From Cercospora beticola (Eukaryota > Ascomycota > Dothideomycetes > Mycosphaerellales > Mycosphaerellaceae): a DNA stretch of 64,000 bases. A program made the translations under genes and the position numbers. Below the pieces are notes generated by a model. It had not been told where the DNA came from. It did no database searches and was given only the letters and a program-made list of their open reading frames with translations. The stretch spans positions 1,922,001 through 1,986,000 of the forward strand of contig NC_088936.1 of assembly GCF_033473495.1 (NCBI RefSeq). Direction: 5' to 3'. Below are positions 12,049 to 21,231 of the stretch, in pieces (position 1 is the stretch's first letter; every line of letters begins with the position of its first letter).

Positions 12049-15000
12049 ATGGCTGGTCCTGCCAAGAACCGCATCAACGAGCAGCAGAAGGCTACCCCTT
12101 CTCGCCAGACTCCGCAGCGCTCCGTCCACAGCTCGAGCGGCGTTAGTTCGTCCTCGTCCAGTGGCCGCAACACTGCTTCCCCAGCGGTCTCCTCCGCGCG
12201 CTCGCAGCCCAGCGCTGCCCGCTCTGCTCGCACCAACGTCTCTCGCGTCGGTGGCTACGACGGCAACGCCGATCCTGCTCCGCAGCCAGAGCGTGACCCC
12301 AACACTGCCAAGGTCATCGTCGATCCTCGCAACTTCGACTTGGGCATTGCTGGGTGGGCTACTGTCCGCGGCACTGACCTGGTCAGCAAGCCACAGCGCG
12401 AGGCACCCTCTAAGCTCGGCCAAGCCACCAAGATCGGCCTCAACACCTATCATGTCGAGTCTTTCCCCAATATTGTTGTGTACCAGTACGAAGTCATGAT
12501 TGGCAAGGGAGAGGAGAAGCGCGGTGCCATTGAGAAGGTCTGGAACTCCAAGCCAGTGCAGGCAGAGATGGGTGGTTTCACCATCTTTGACGGCAATCGC
12601 TTGGCCTGGTCCGGCAAGCCTCTCGCTCGTGAGGTTCGCCTTACCGTCGACCTGGACGTTGAGCAAGGCCGCCAGCCGAAGGTCAAGTCAGACAAGAACA
12701 TCTTCCGCGTCCACATTCGTCAGACCAACAAGGTTGGCTTTCAGTCCCTGATGGCTCACCTGCAGGGCAAGGCTTCTTTCGACAACACCTGCCTTGAAGC
12801 TATCAACTTCGCAGACCATCTCCTTCGCGAGACTCCATCAAAGAAGTTCGTCTCGATCAAGCGTTCTTTCTTCCCGAAGGGTGGCCAGCCCGTCGATCTT
12901 GGTGGTGGCGTCAACGCTCTCAAGGGCGTCTACCAATCGCTTCGACTCGTCCACCCAGGCCGTCTTTCAGTCAACATGGATGTTGCCAACGGCACTTTCT
13001 GGCAAGCAATTCCTCTGGTCCAAGCTGCCGTCCTCTTCTGTGGCGCTCGCGACCCGGCCGACCTGGCTGCTCAGCTGAACCGCGGCGGAGAGAAGGGCCT
13101 CAAGGGCAAGCAATTGAAGCGTATGCGCAAGTTGCATGTTATGGCGAAGCACCGTGGCAAGGCAGAACTCGACGAGTATGTCATTGACAGCTTCATCTAC
13201 ATTTCTCCGAAAGACTACAAGGTTCAAGTCACCGATCCTTCCGGCAAGGAGGTTGAAATGACGCTGTACAGCTTCTTCATGAAGAAGTACAGCGTTACCA
13301 TCAACTACTCTGGCCTGCCTTTGGTGAAGATGACGAAGGGCAAGAACACGGTCTTGCCAATGGAGGTTCTCAAGGTCAAGGAGAACCAGCGATACGCTTA
13401 CAAGATGGATGAGCGTCAAACCTCCAACATGATCAAGTTTGCCGTCACGGCTCCTGGGCAGCGATACCAACACATCCAGGAGGGCATGAAGATGCTTGAC
13501 TGGGCCAACGACCCAGTGCTGAACAAGTACGGTGTCAAGATCAACCCCAACAAGACCATCGTCGACGCTCGTGTTCTAGTGGCACCTACTGTCAAGTTTG
13601 GTGTTGGCGATGCGAAGCCAGGCACTTCTGGTCGCTGGGATCTCAAGGGCAAGAAGTTCTTGACTACCAACTCTGCTCCTCTGAAGAGCTGGGCAGTCTG
13701 TGTCGTCTCTGGTCGTCGTGGCGGCAAGCCAGACAAGACTGTGGTTGAGAATTTCATCAAGGCTTTCGTTTCGGGCTACATCAACCATGGTGGCAAAGTC
13801 GAGAACAAGCAGCCATCGATGGTTCTTGGCGGCGGTGACGACGTCGGCACCTGGGTCACGAACACTTGGAACGCTGCTGGCAACCAAGCCCAATCCCGCC
13901 CTCAGATCCTGCTATTCATCTTGCCCGACAAGGACAGCCAGGTTTACGGCCGCATTAAGCGCTCTTGCGAGTGCCGCTATGGTGTCGTCTCCCAGTGCGT
14001 CCAGTACGCTCACGCGCAGAAGGCTCAACCTCAGTACATCTCAAACGTGTGCATGAAGTTCAACTGCAAGCTTGGTGGTGCTACCTGCCGCGCCATCGGC
14101 CCGAAGACAGGCGGTGCTACTGGTATCTTTCAGGTCCCGACTATGGTCATCGGCGCTGATGTGTCTCACTCTGCTCCTGGCGTCCAGGCCCCATCCATGG
14201 CTGCCATGACCATCTCTACCGACAGACTCGCCACTCGCTACGCTGCACTCGTCCAGACCAACGGCTACCGTGGAGAGATGATCAATACCGATATCATCAA
14301 GAACGAGCTCAAGCCAATGCTGCAGCACTGGGTCCAGCAAGTTGGTGGCGGCAAGCTTCCAGCGCAGATCATCTACATTCGTGATGGTGTCTCCGAAGGC
14401 CAGTACAACCAGGTTCTTCAGCAGGAGGTTATGGACATGAAGCAGCTTGTCAAGACTGCCGATCCCTCTGCCAATGTCAAGTTCCTCGTCGTCATCGGCT
14501 CTAAGCGCCACCACGTTCGCTTCTTCCCCGACAAGGGTGACCGCAACGGCAACGCATTCCCGGGCACCCTCGTCGAGACTGGTGTGACCAACCCATTCGA
14601 GAATGATTTCTACCTCTGCTCGCACGCCGCCATCAAGGGTACAGCTCGTCCGGCTCACTACTACGTTCTCCTCAACGAGCCAGCTATGTCCAACGACATG
14701 CTTCACACCCTGCTCTACGAGCATGCCTACCAGTACCAGCGCGCCTCGACCCCAATCTCGCAGCACCCGGCCATCTACTACGCCCATCTTGCCGCTGCGC
14801 GTGCTGGTCCACACGATCCGAAGTGGGCTGGTAGCACTGACGGTCCATCCACTGAGAAGAAGCAGTCGGGCTCTCAGTCTGGCTCGCAAGCTGGCCGTTC
14901 TGGCACTCGCGGTTCCTCCTCTGGCGTTCCGGCTGAGTTCGACAAGCTCATGCCCATGCCGAACCAGGGCGGTATCGCAACTTCTATGTGGTACATCTAA
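12049..15000 (+). CDS. Argonaute (slicer-competent PIWI protein, QDE-2-like)
   Basis: The 983-residue core protein of the RNA interference effector complex, which binds small guide RNAs and cleaves complementary RNA. A Ser/Arg-rich disordered N-terminus (about 1-75) is followed by the Argonaute N domain and linker, the PAZ region, MID and a C-terminal PIWI domain (about 620-940). The PIWI catalytic tetrad is complete: Asp704 (GADVSHS), Glu743 (GYRGEMI), Asp779 (YIRDGVSEGQ) and His870 (ARPAHYY), so slicing should be possible. The protein ends SMWYI, close to the MWFV/MYFA-type ends of eukaryotic Argonautes. The coding part is one exon, with the start in the good context CACAATGG. Dicer and RdRP genes are not in the window. 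The family supports transposon and virus silencing in fungi; whether this copy acts in quelling or meiotic silencing cannot be told from sequence. Confidence 0.97.
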   Translation: MAGPAKNRINEQQKATPSRQTPQRSVHSSSGVSSSSSSGRNTASPAVSSARSQPSAARSARTNVSRVGGYDGNADPAPQPERDPNTAKVIVDPRNFDLGIAGWATVRGTDLVSKPQREAPSKLGQATKIGLNTYHVESFPNIVVYQYEVMIGKGEEKRGAIEKVWNSKPVQAEMGGFTIFDGNRLAWSGKPLAREVRLTVDLDVEQGRQPKVKSDKNIFRVHIRQTNKVGFQSLMAHLQGKASFDNTCLEAINFADHLLRETPSKKFVSIKRSFFPKGGQPVDLGGGVNALKGVYQSLRLVHPGRLSVNMDVANGTFWQAIPLVQAAVLFCGARDPADLAAQLNRGGEKGLKGKQLKRMRKLHVMAKHRGKAELDEYVIDSFIYISPKDYKVQVTDPSGKEVEMTLYSFFMKKYSVTINYSGLPLVKMTKGKNTVLPMEVLKVKENQRYAYKMDERQTSNMIKFAVTAPGQRYQHIQEGMKMLDWANDPVLNKYGVKINPNKTIVDARVLVAPTVKFGVGDAKPGTSGRWDLKGKKFLTTNSAPLKSWAVCVVSGRRGGKPDKTVVENFIKAFVSGYINHGGKVENKQPSMVLGGGDDVGTWVTNTWNAAGNQAQSRPQILLFILPDKDSQVYGRIKRSCECRYGVVSQCVQYAHAQKAQPQYISNVCMKFNCKLGGATCRAIGPKTGGATGIFQVPTMVIGADVSHSAPGVQAPSMAAMTISTDRLATRYAALVQTNGYRGEMINTDIIKNELKPMLQHWVQQVGGGKLPAQIIYIRDGVSEGQYNQVLQQEVMDMKQLVKTADPSANVKFLVVIGSKRHHVRFFPDKGDRNGNAFPGTLVETGVTNPFENDFYLCSHAAIKGTARPAHYYVLLNEPAMSNDMLHTLLYEHAYQYQRASTPISQHPAIYYAHLAAARAGPHDPKWAGSTDGPSTEKKQSGSQSGSQAGRSGTRGSSSGVPAEFDKLMPMPNQGGIATSMWYI

Positions 15001-15795
15001 GTGCTAAATGGATAGTTTCTTGCACTGACACGATGAGCGGCGAGGAGAGGTGATGTGGTGACTTGGTGGTCTTGGCCTAGATGGTGTTCCTTTTGGTGAG
15101 GCGTACAGGCGCGAGGGTCACTACATGATCGAGAGTGTACGATTGTGACCGAGAGAAGGCTCGAGACGAGCAATATGATGTACTAGTAGCATGAAGAAAA
15201 TGGATGTCTGCCCTGAGGGCACATCACCACTTACCGTTCCCATTGTCTTCTTTCATGTGTTCCGAGATGGCCGTTGAGATTACTGACACGCAGTCCTTGG
15301 CCATCGTGGCAGGTGTTTCTTGCGATCTTAGGGCAAAGCAACGGCTTTCAGAATGTTCCAGCAATGATGTCCGGTAGCAGGAGCTCGAAGACTAACACAG
15401 CATCGGATCGATGGAAAGCAAGTCACGCATTGTCCGCGGCCGCAGGGCCTAGACGGAAATTGCACATCGAAGCGATCAAGGCTCGATCGATTGTTCGCGA
15501 CTGCACGAGGATTGGACGAGCGAGCAGTTCGGCGGAGAGGCTTCGTCAGCTCAGAAAACGAGAGACTACAGTCGTACGAGAGATTTATCGCTCAAGACTA
15601 GCCTCACCGAGACGATCATCTTGATAAGGAACATATATCTCCGAGGACGCCCCTACATGGGACACAAGACAGACTGGATCTCAAAGGCGCAGTAACACCT
15701 TTCGCTGGCCGGTAGTTCCTGATGAACGGATGTCTAAATGTACGACAGGAATAGCGCCACTTTCATTGCCCAAGAGTGGTGATCAAACCACCACT
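15001..15795. other. Convergent intergenic region
   Basis: The spacer between the Argonaute stop (+) and the enoyl reductase stop (-). It must contain both 3' UTRs. An open frame at 15274-15624 has no recognisable features. I see no RNA gene or repeat. Confidence 0.45.
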
Positions 15796-16954
15796 TCACA
15801 ACTCAACAGTTGCACTTCCCACCGCACTCGCTGGCGTCTCCGCAACACGGTACACCAACTTCTTCCCAGACACCTTATCATTCTTCATATCCTCCATTCC
15901 CTTCAACGCTCCTGCCAAACCTTCTCCACCCACCTGCTCCGGATGTGTCTTCAACTTGCCCTCCTTCAACAGATCCTCTGTAATCTGGAAGAACTTCTTC
16001 GCGAATTCAAAGTCCTCTTGAACAGCTGGAGTTTCTCGTCCAGCTTTCATGAAAGGATCATTGAAGATTGTGTACATGAATGTGAAAGTCGTTGTCACAT
16101 CTGTGCGGCCTGGGAGCTTGACTGGCAAGATTGTGCCGTATCGAGCATCTTTGGAATCGGATGACAAAGCCTCAGCACAGATCTTTGCGGAAGCCTCGAG
16201 AGAAATGGTATCCCAGATTAGTTTGAGAGAGTCATTTGTGTCGCGGTTGATTTGCTTTCCGCAGTCTGCGTCGCGGTAGTTGTAGACTGCGTCAGCACCG
16301 AGAGATTTGACAAAGTCGTTATTGTGTGGAGAGCAAGTCGTGAGGACTTTGTAGCCGGAGAGCTTGGCGAATTGGATGGCGAGAGATCCGGTTGCAGTAG
16401 AGCCGCCGTAGATGAGGACGGATTGAGAGTCCTTTGGGATGGGATCGGTTGGAAGGTTGAGTTTGAGTGCCTTCTGGTAGAGGCCTTGACCAACGGTGCT
16501 GACGCCGAGAGGGAAAGTTGCGGCTTGCTCGAAGGAGAGGTTGGAGGGGATCTTGACGAGTAAATCGGCTTTGGCTACAGCGTATTCTGCGAAACAGCCG
16601 TCTTCGGGCTGGCTGGCGTTGGCGCCGTGGGTGGTGCCTGCGATGCGGTCGCCGACTTGGAATTGCTTGGTCACATCTGCTTGGACATCAGTCCCTTGAA
16701 TGTAGATGGCCCTCGGGCTGCGCGAAAGACTCACCACTTCCGACTTCAACCACTGTGCCTGAGAAGTCACAGCCAGAGAGACCATTATCTGCAGCTCGCT
16801 TGCCATTGATGTGCTTCCAGTCAGTCGGGTTCAAGGCAATGGCTTCCACTTTCGCCAGCAAGTATGTTGGTCGGACTTTGGGAAGGTTTATCTCAGCAAC
16901 TTGAGCTTTATTGCCATTGATTGTGATGGCTTTGACTGTGGATGGAGGAGCCAT
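15796..16954 (-). CDS. Zinc-type alcohol dehydrogenase-like enoyl reductase (MDR family)
   Basis: A medium-chain dehydrogenase/reductase of the quinone-oxidoreductase / trans-acting enoyl-reductase type, which would reduce an activated C=C bond with NAD(P)H. Exons 16954-16735 and 16676-15796 join through a GTGAGT...AG intron to give 366 residues and restore VVEVGSDVTKQFQVGDRIAG across the junction. The N-terminal GroES-like domain holds NPTDWKHI and GCDFSGTVVEVG. The Rossmann part has VLIYGGSTATGSLAIQFAKLSGYKV, the dinucleotide-binding turn. There is no structural-zinc cysteine cluster, as is usual for this subfamily. Similar proteins occur as partners of polyketide synthases, but no PKS lies nearby, so a stand-alone reductase is more likely. 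The substrate is unknown. Confidence 0.9.
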
Positions 16955-17249
16955 TGTTGCAATTTATGTCGAGGACTTGTTCGATGTTCTAGCAAAGGAG
17001 TCGTGCGAAGGGAGTCAGGAAGGAGCTGGAGTTGTCGTGAGAAGCATTGGAAGCTCTGGTCTTTTAAGAGCTATGTCATATCCCTTCTCGGCCGAATCTC
17101 CGCCGCTGAGCCATTCTGGATTTCCAACCACACCTGAGGCAGACTTGCATTGAGTTTTCAGGGTAGCTGCTTCACAGTCAACAAACACTTTCTTGGGCAG
17201 GACGAGAATGTTGTCAGCGTAGACTTCTTTGCATTTCATTCCCGGCTAA

Positions 17250-18668
17250 TTATGCTGTCCCTGCCACGCCAGCTTTGGCCTCTTTCTTGGCTTTCTTCTC
17301 AGCCTTCCGCCGCCTCTTTTCCTCCTTGCTCAGCTCGTCTGACGTTCCGTTTGGCATTTGCAAAGCTACAGGTGTTGTGCCATTGACCATGTCGACGTCT
17401 GAGTCCTTTCGCTTCTTCTTCGCCTTCTTCGGTGTCGTCGTTTGCGCGTTCTCCGCTTCGACCGCAGCTCCGTGAACTCCCAGCGTCTTCGGGAACTGGA
17501 AGCTTGTACTCTTTGCCTTCGCTCCAGTGTCTTCTTCCTCTTCGCTGTCTGAGCCCAGACCAGCGTCACCTGCACCGAAGCCCGCTGGCTTATACCGCAT
17601 GCGCATCCCTTTCGGCTGTGGCCGTATGCTGTTCACTGATGGACGAGCGATACTGGCTGCTGCACTGCTGCCCGTGTTCGTGTCGGCTTGCTTGCTGCTC
17701 AGGGCTGGCAGATTGATTCTCTGTTTAAGATGTAGAGTCTTCGTGATCGGCTGCGGTACGGAGTCGTAGCTGCTACTGCTCGGCACGAGCACACTGTTGA
17801 AGCGATTGTTCGGGCTTTTGTCTTCGCTGAGACTATAGTCGGTGCCTTTGTGTGACAGGACCGAAGCTCCAGATTGTATCGAATCTAGCGTGATGTCACC
17901 GAGCAACTTCAGGGACACATTACTTGGAGCCACAATGTGCCATATCTGCTGGCCCGCGAAGCTCTTTGCAGAAAAGGTCGCATCGGAGACAGAGACAGGT
18001 GTATGCCCACTTGGAGGCTTGAAAGACTGAACGGGTATGCTTTCGAAGTGGCCGGCATGTTTCGTAGGCCTCGGTGTTGGTGCGGTCTCTGCGGAAGGCT
18101 CCGCTGAATCATCCTCGTCCGCGCTCTCACTGTCCTCACCTTGCTCTTCTGATGCCACTTCTCCCACCTGTTCCACTTCTCCGGCATCCTTCAATGCTGT
18201 TTTCACGCGTTTGGTGTCTGGCTTATCCTCGTCGCTGCTCGACTCGTCTTCGCTCGATTCCCCATTGTCTAGTGAGCTAACGCTCTCGGCTTTCCTTTTC
18301 ACACCATTTACACGTGTGGGCACTGTATCCGGCTTTTTGAGTGATGGAGCATCTACCATCTGCTCGTCTAGCTCGCTCTCTGCTGATTCGGAGCCATCGC
18401 TGCTCTCGTCGTCGTCGCTGCTAGGGGTAGGCTCGGGTTTTGTCGGCGGCGATGGAGCCTTCTTTTGTTTCGTCGCTTTCACTTTGGCGGTCTTGGTATC
18501 CGACTTTGCAGTGGTTGATGCCTCGTCTTGTTCTGAATCCGAATCCACAACACGCTCTTCGCTCAGTCCCGGTGTCTTTGGCTTTGTGGCTGCCTTCTTG
18601 CCCTGCTTCTTCACTTTCTCCTCAGTCTTTGCCTTCTTCGCCGGCGCCTTTACTTCTTTTTGCGCCAT
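17250..18668 (-). CDS. RPA34: DNA-directed RNA polymerase I subunit RPA34.5
   Basis: A nucleolar Pol I subunit that pairs with RPA49 in a TFIIF-like module for rRNA transcription. From the ATG at 18668 the protein has 472 residues. It has a long Lys/Ala- and Ser/Asp/Glu-rich disordered N-terminal half (about 1-215), then the conserved RPA34.5 core starting HFESIPVQSFKPPSGHTP and continuing through GQQIWHIVAPSNVSLKLLG, LKQRINLPA and MRMRYKPAGFG, and a Lys-rich tail. An in-frame ATG at 18737 would add 23 residues, but the 18668 start has the better context (CCGCAATGG). The yeast protein is about 230 residues; filamentous fungal versions are commonly longer because of the acidic region. The gene is divergent from GRC3 with 175 bp between start codons. 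Confidence 0.9.
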   Translation of the reverse strand: MAQKEVKAPAKKAKTEEKVKKQGKKAATKPKTPGLSEERVVDSDSEQDEASTTAKSDTKTAKVKATKQKKAPSPPTKPEPTPSSDDDESSDGSESAESELDEQMVDAPSLKKPDTVPTRVNGVKRKAESVSSLDNGESSEDESSSDEDKPDTKRVKTALKDAGEVEQVGEVASEEQGEDSESADEDDSAEPSAETAPTPRPTKHAGHFESIPVQSFKPPSGHTPVSVSDATFSAKSFAGQQIWHIVAPSNVSLKLLGDITLDSIQSGASVLSHKGTDYSLSEDKSPNNRFNSVLVPSSSSYDSVPQPITKTLHLKQRINLPALSSKQADTNTGSSAAASIARPSVNSIRPQPKGMRMRYKPAGFGAGDAGLGSDSEEEEDTGAKAKSTSFQFPKTLGVHGAAVEAENAQTTTPKKAKKKRKDSDVDMVNGTTPVALQMPNGTSDELSKEEKRRRKAEKKAKKEAKAGVAGTA

Positions 18669-18843
18669 TGCGGCTTTTTCGAGGGTCCTCGATAGCTCCA
18701 AGGCCGCAAGAGAACTTGTGGAGATGCAAGAGTGCAATTTTTGAATTAAGGTTCGCGAGCTAAAAGTTTAGTGTCAAGCTTCTGAAAATAGTTGTACCGG
18801 GGACCAGCACATCTTCGCGACTGCTGCACGCACGACACACAGC
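18669..18843. promoter_or_regulatory. Shared divergent promoter of RPA34.5 and GRC3
   Basis: Only 175 bp separate the two start codons, so core promoters, leaders and any upstream elements of both genes must overlap. Both products act in ribosomal RNA production, which suggests co-regulation. I do not recognise a specific factor site. Confidence 0.6.
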
Positions 18844-20841
18844 ATGGCCGCCGCCAAACGGAAAGCAGGAGAAGCCTTTGGCAAGAACAAGACGCAAGAT
18901 CTGAGGAATCCGGAGACTCAAGTGAGCGCATTCGCAGCTGCCCGCGCGATCAGTTCTCCGGCTGATTGGCGAGAATCAGCTTCTTCGACATGTAAACCAG
19001 AAGATGAACATGCCTCTGGCGCTATTGAGGAGCTGAGCGCGCACGAGACGACCGGAAGCACTCAAATCGCAGTTGACGATCCGGTGGTGAGCATGGAATG
19101 CGAGCGCGGCGATGCAGCGAAAATCAACGTCACTCTCTCGACCATCAAGCAGAACGCTATCGACTTTCCCAATGACGATGCCATGGTGATTTCAATGCGA
19201 CCGGAAGAAAGCGTCACTATTCTGGGTGATTTTAACTTACAAGTACTAAATGGCGTTGTCTCCATATATGGGTCCATGATCCATGCCAACCGGGGTGTAC
19301 AAAGAGTGTACGCACCAGCAGTATCTCCACTGCCTGCTATTACAGCTCGCAAGCCGGAAACGTCAATTCGAATCACATCTGTATCTTCTGGGTTGGCGAG
19401 TATCGAGCCACTGTCTCCGATGTTTCGCAATATTTGCTCGTCAGTCGAGGGCGACTCTCGTTCGTTCTGTGTCCTACCTAATTCCAGAGATGTCTCAATG
19501 GGAAGGGCAATAACACCTCTCGACATCGATGACGGCACTAGGAAAGTGATCTCTCAACTCAATGCTCGGCTGGATGCAGGCGGCCAGGCGCCTCGAATTA
19601 TGGCAATCGGTGGCAAGTCTTCTGGGAAGTCGACTTTCAATCGTATTCTCTGCAATACTGTCACCAGTCGAGCCGACAGGAGCAGCTGCGCCTACATTGA
19701 TCTCGATCCTGGCCAACCAGAGTTCGGACCACCTGGTCAGCTCTCATTAATCGAAGTCACTGCGCCAATCTTGGGCCCGTCGTTTACTCATCAAGCATCG
19801 ACGCGAAACTCGAGTTATCGCCTCATACGATCCCACACGATCGCTTCAACAACATTCAAGGACGATCCAGACCACTATCTGGCATGTGCTTTCGACCTAT
19901 TGAGCTACGCACCCAAGAACATACCTATAATTATCAACTCATGTGGTTGGGTGAATGGGCTAGGAGCGAGCACGATAGTCTCACTGGCATCGAAGCTATC
20001 CATATCAGATCTGGTGAGCCTAGACTCAATTGAGACAGAGGTGCTCAGCGAAGCTGCCGCGGTGGTAGGCAATGTGCCGCTCCGCATTTCTAGGAGGCAG
20101 CGACAGCAGGCATTACGGACACCTGCGGAGCTCCGCGCCATGCAAACGATGGCATACTTCCACCAGAAGTCTTCCCTGAGCTCCGTCAAATGGATTACGA
20201 AGCCTATAAATGAAGTTCGGCCCTGGATCGTCTCGTACTCCACGGAGGGCTCAGGAATCGCAGCGGTAAGATCACTCTTGTGTGTTCCGTACACGTATCA
20301 GCGTGTTCGAAGACTAGTGCACTGTAAACTACACGATGACTCAGATGCTAACACCCCACAGGTTCTCAACTACGGCCAAGCCCCACATCCGGATTTCCTG
20401 GGTGAAGTCCTTGATGGCTCCATAGTAGCCATCACAGTGATCGATGACCAGGCCCTCGACCAAGAAGCGATTCATCGCACAGCCACAGAACATATTCCCT
20501 ACCTACCACCAAGTCCGACAGGTCACACTCCTCCTCTCGATCCTCGGCGCAGTCATTGCATTGGTCTTGGGCTGATACGCGGCATCGACACAGAAAGCAA
20601 GACTTTGCAGCTAGTCACGCCCGTTGCCTCGGGTGAAATCGAAGCGTTGGCGGACAAGCAAGTAGTGCTCATACGCGGCGGATTTGATCCACCAGAATGG
20701 GCTTACTTGGAGGACTGGTATGCGGCAGGAGGAGCTGTAGATACAGAGGAACGGCCATGGGTCAGCTTTCAAGAGCAAGTGGGTATAGAAGGCTCGATCT
20801 GGCGTATGCGACATCCTCCTATGGCAAAGGATGTACGGTAA
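18844..20841 (+). CDS. GRC3: Polynucleotide 5'-hydroxyl kinase GRC3 (NOL9 family)
   Basis: A nucleolar RNA kinase. In yeast, Grc3 works with the nuclease Las1 in ITS2 processing of pre-rRNA and affects Pol I termination. The protein has 665 residues. The N-terminal beta-rich region (about 90-210) precedes a Clp1/Grc3-type P-loop domain with Walker A GGKSSGKST at residues 256-264 (Lys262). The lid/Walker B region includes CAYIDLDPGQPEFGPPGQLS, a motif characteristic of the Grc3/Clp1 kinases. NSCGWVNGLG follows, then a C-terminal domain ending EGSIWRMRHPPM. It is a single exon with ATG in the context CAGCATGG. Length is close to the fungal family norm of 630-700. Confidence 0.95.
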   Translation: MAAAKRKAGEAFGKNKTQDLRNPETQVSAFAAARAISSPADWRESASSTCKPEDEHASGAIEELSAHETTGSTQIAVDDPVVSMECERGDAAKINVTLSTIKQNAIDFPNDDAMVISMRPEESVTILGDFNLQVLNGVVSIYGSMIHANRGVQRVYAPAVSPLPAITARKPETSIRITSVSSGLASIEPLSPMFRNICSSVEGDSRSFCVLPNSRDVSMGRAITPLDIDDGTRKVISQLNARLDAGGQAPRIMAIGGKSSGKSTFNRILCNTVTSRADRSSCAYIDLDPGQPEFGPPGQLSLIEVTAPILGPSFTHQASTRNSSYRLIRSHTIASTTFKDDPDHYLACAFDLLSYAPKNIPIIINSCGWVNGLGASTIVSLASKLSISDLVSLDSIETEVLSEAAAVVGNVPLRISRRQRQQALRTPAELRAMQTMAYFHQKSSLSSVKWITKPINEVRPWIVSYSTEGSGIAAVRSLLCVPYTYQRVRRLVHCKLHDDSDANTPQVLNYGQAPHPDFLGEVLDGSIVAITVIDDQALDQEAIHRTATEHIPYLPPSPTGHTPPLDPRRSHCIGLGLIRGIDTESKTLQLVTPVASGEIEALADKQVVLIRGGFDPPEWAYLEDWYAAGGAVDTEERPWVSFQEQVGIEGSIWRMRHPPMAKDVR

Positions 20842-21231
20842 ATGCACGATGGCTTTCTCAAGCCTCGTGAATCGGTCCGAGGCATCGCAAGTTACACCAA
20901 GCATAATGTGCAGCCTCTGCAACTGGCAGAGATAATGCTTCGCTGGTTGTCCCAGACTAAGTATATTTTTGTTCTCACTTCACTCGCGTCGTTCACGTTG
21001 TAGGCTGCACGGACGCTGTTGCCTCGGCAAAAACTCGGATCGGTGTTTCGATCCTTTGCCATCGAAGATTCCGCTCCAATGGCAATCGATGACAGATCAC
21101 TCAAGCTCTCTCATCGCATTTGTAAGGGCTAGTTGCGTCATTCGAATGCCGACGGATATAAGGGCTACAAGCACGTCAGCAAATAGACAGCATTATAGCG
21201 ATCGTAGGTCACCTTCCATCTCTCTTGGTAT
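20842..21231. other. Intergenic region with promoter of the AsaB-like gene
   Basis: It contains the GRC3 3' UTR and the promoter of the downstream gene. A TATA-like GGATATAAGGGC lies near 21154-21165, about 70-80 nt before the first ATG of the next gene, which suggests transcription begins upstream of that ATG. Nothing else was recognised. Confidence 0.45.

Noticed and set aside
14041..14889. 282-codon minus-strand open frame antisense to the Argonaute.
   Set aside because: Shadow of the PIWI domain; no independent features.
15796..16954. Reading the enoyl reductase as part of a polyketide (toxin-type) cluster because of similarity to cluster-borne reductases.
   Set aside because: No PKS, acyltransferase, transporter or cluster regulator lies next to it; neighbours are housekeeping genes.
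18037..18744. 235-codon plus-strand open frame antisense to RPA34.5.
   Set aside because: Ser-rich shadow of the acidic and Lys-rich region of RPA34.5.
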